Below, one piece after another: positions 22,703 through 22,793 of a stretch of 22,793 nucleotides of DNA. Origin of the DNA: an uncultured Pelagibacteraceae bacterium (lineage in GTDB: Bacteria > Pseudomonadota > Alphaproteobacteria > Pelagibacterales > Pelagibacteraceae). Location: NCBI GenBank assembly GCA_902608305.1, contig CACLNK010000010.1, positions 1 to 22,793 of the forward strand, in the 5' to 3' direction. The position numbers and the translations under genes were made by a program. The notes beneath the pieces are model-generated. The model made no database searches. It was given only the letters and a program-made list of their open reading frames with translations, and was not told the DNA's origin. The number at the start of each line of letters is the position of its first letter. Position 1 is the first letter of the stretch.

Positions 22703-22793
22703 ATGGATTTTAATCATTTCTTAACTAGCTACATGCCTGACACATCTGTTGGATCTAAGGTTCATTTCCAAAATATGATTGATCAAGCAGTAT
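22703..22793 (+). CDS. start of a probable luciferase-like (LLM-class) flavin monooxygenase, 3' end missing
   Basis: Thirty complete codons are visible before the window ends. The N-terminus MDFNHFLTSYMPD followed by a spaced GSK and an MIDQAV helix resembles the first strand and helix of LLM-class flavin-dependent oxidoreductases, which commonly begin with a short strand, S-Y-PD, and a Y--M--Q-V-A helix. Only about a tenth of the expected protein is present, so the family call is tentative; that it is a coding start is more secure. Confidence 0.45.
   Translation, partial: MDFNHFLTSYMPDTSVGSKVHFQNMIDQAV

Noticed and set aside
1..22793. CRISPR arrays, IS elements, tRNA genes or attachment sites
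   Set aside because: No spaced direct repeats, transposase-like ORFs, tRNA-like cloverleaf or integrase were seen on reading both strands by eye.

Overview
The window is very AT-rich and densely packed. Most genes lie on the + strand, and many neighbours overlap by 4-11 bases (ATGA or TAATG junctions). The gene content is solute-binding-protein transport, small regulatory proteins, an alphaproteobacterial-type SerC and many amino-acid genes. Together these suggest a streamlined marine alphaproteobacterium of the SAR11 clade (Pelagibacterales). This is inferred from composition and gene style; no rRNA or other marker gene is present. I see no tRNA, rRNA, CRISPR array, insertion sequence or phage gene.

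Layout. (1) 1-1023: the 3' end of a PP2C/SpoIIE-type phosphatase and a small lipoprotein. (2) 1124-4207: a three-gene unit of DadA-like FAD amino-acid dehydrogenase, EamA transporter and D-2-hydroxyacid dehydrogenase, met tail to tail by a minus-strand methyltransferase. (3) 4977-5633: convergent methionine-R-sulfoxide reductase (msrB) and glutaredoxin 3 (grxC). (4) 5855-6525: a LysE-type amino-acid exporter preceded by a compact set of competing RNA stems. (5) 6623-12960: a complete branched-chain/hydrophobic amino-acid ABC importer, in the order binding protein, strong terminator/attenuator, LivH, exported TPR protein, LivM, LivG, LivF, followed without a gap by an AzlC/AzlD exporter pair. 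(6) 13098-16484: DUF1015 protein, SerC and a short SerA, i.e. a serine-biosynthesis group. (7) 16603-22189: a CsiD/GlaH-type glutarate 2-hydroxylase, a divergent ProC-like reductase, and a second LivGFHM importer with no binding protein in the window. (8) 22234-22793: an exported thioredoxin-like protein, a 22-residue one-helix membrane peptide, and the start of a probable luciferase-like flavin monooxygenase.

The theme is amino-acid and small organic-acid exchange: two HAAT-family ABC importers, two kinds of amino-acid exporter (LysE, AzlCD), a DMT transporter, and enzymes for D-amino acids, serine, glutarate and cyclic imines. The points most worth checking are the switch-like RNA before the LysE gene, the TPR protein translationally coupled inside the liv operon, the DUF1015-serC-serA group with its ParB-like ADGHHR motif, the GlaH/ProC-like/ABC operon, and the thioredoxin-like protein that lacks the cis-proline.
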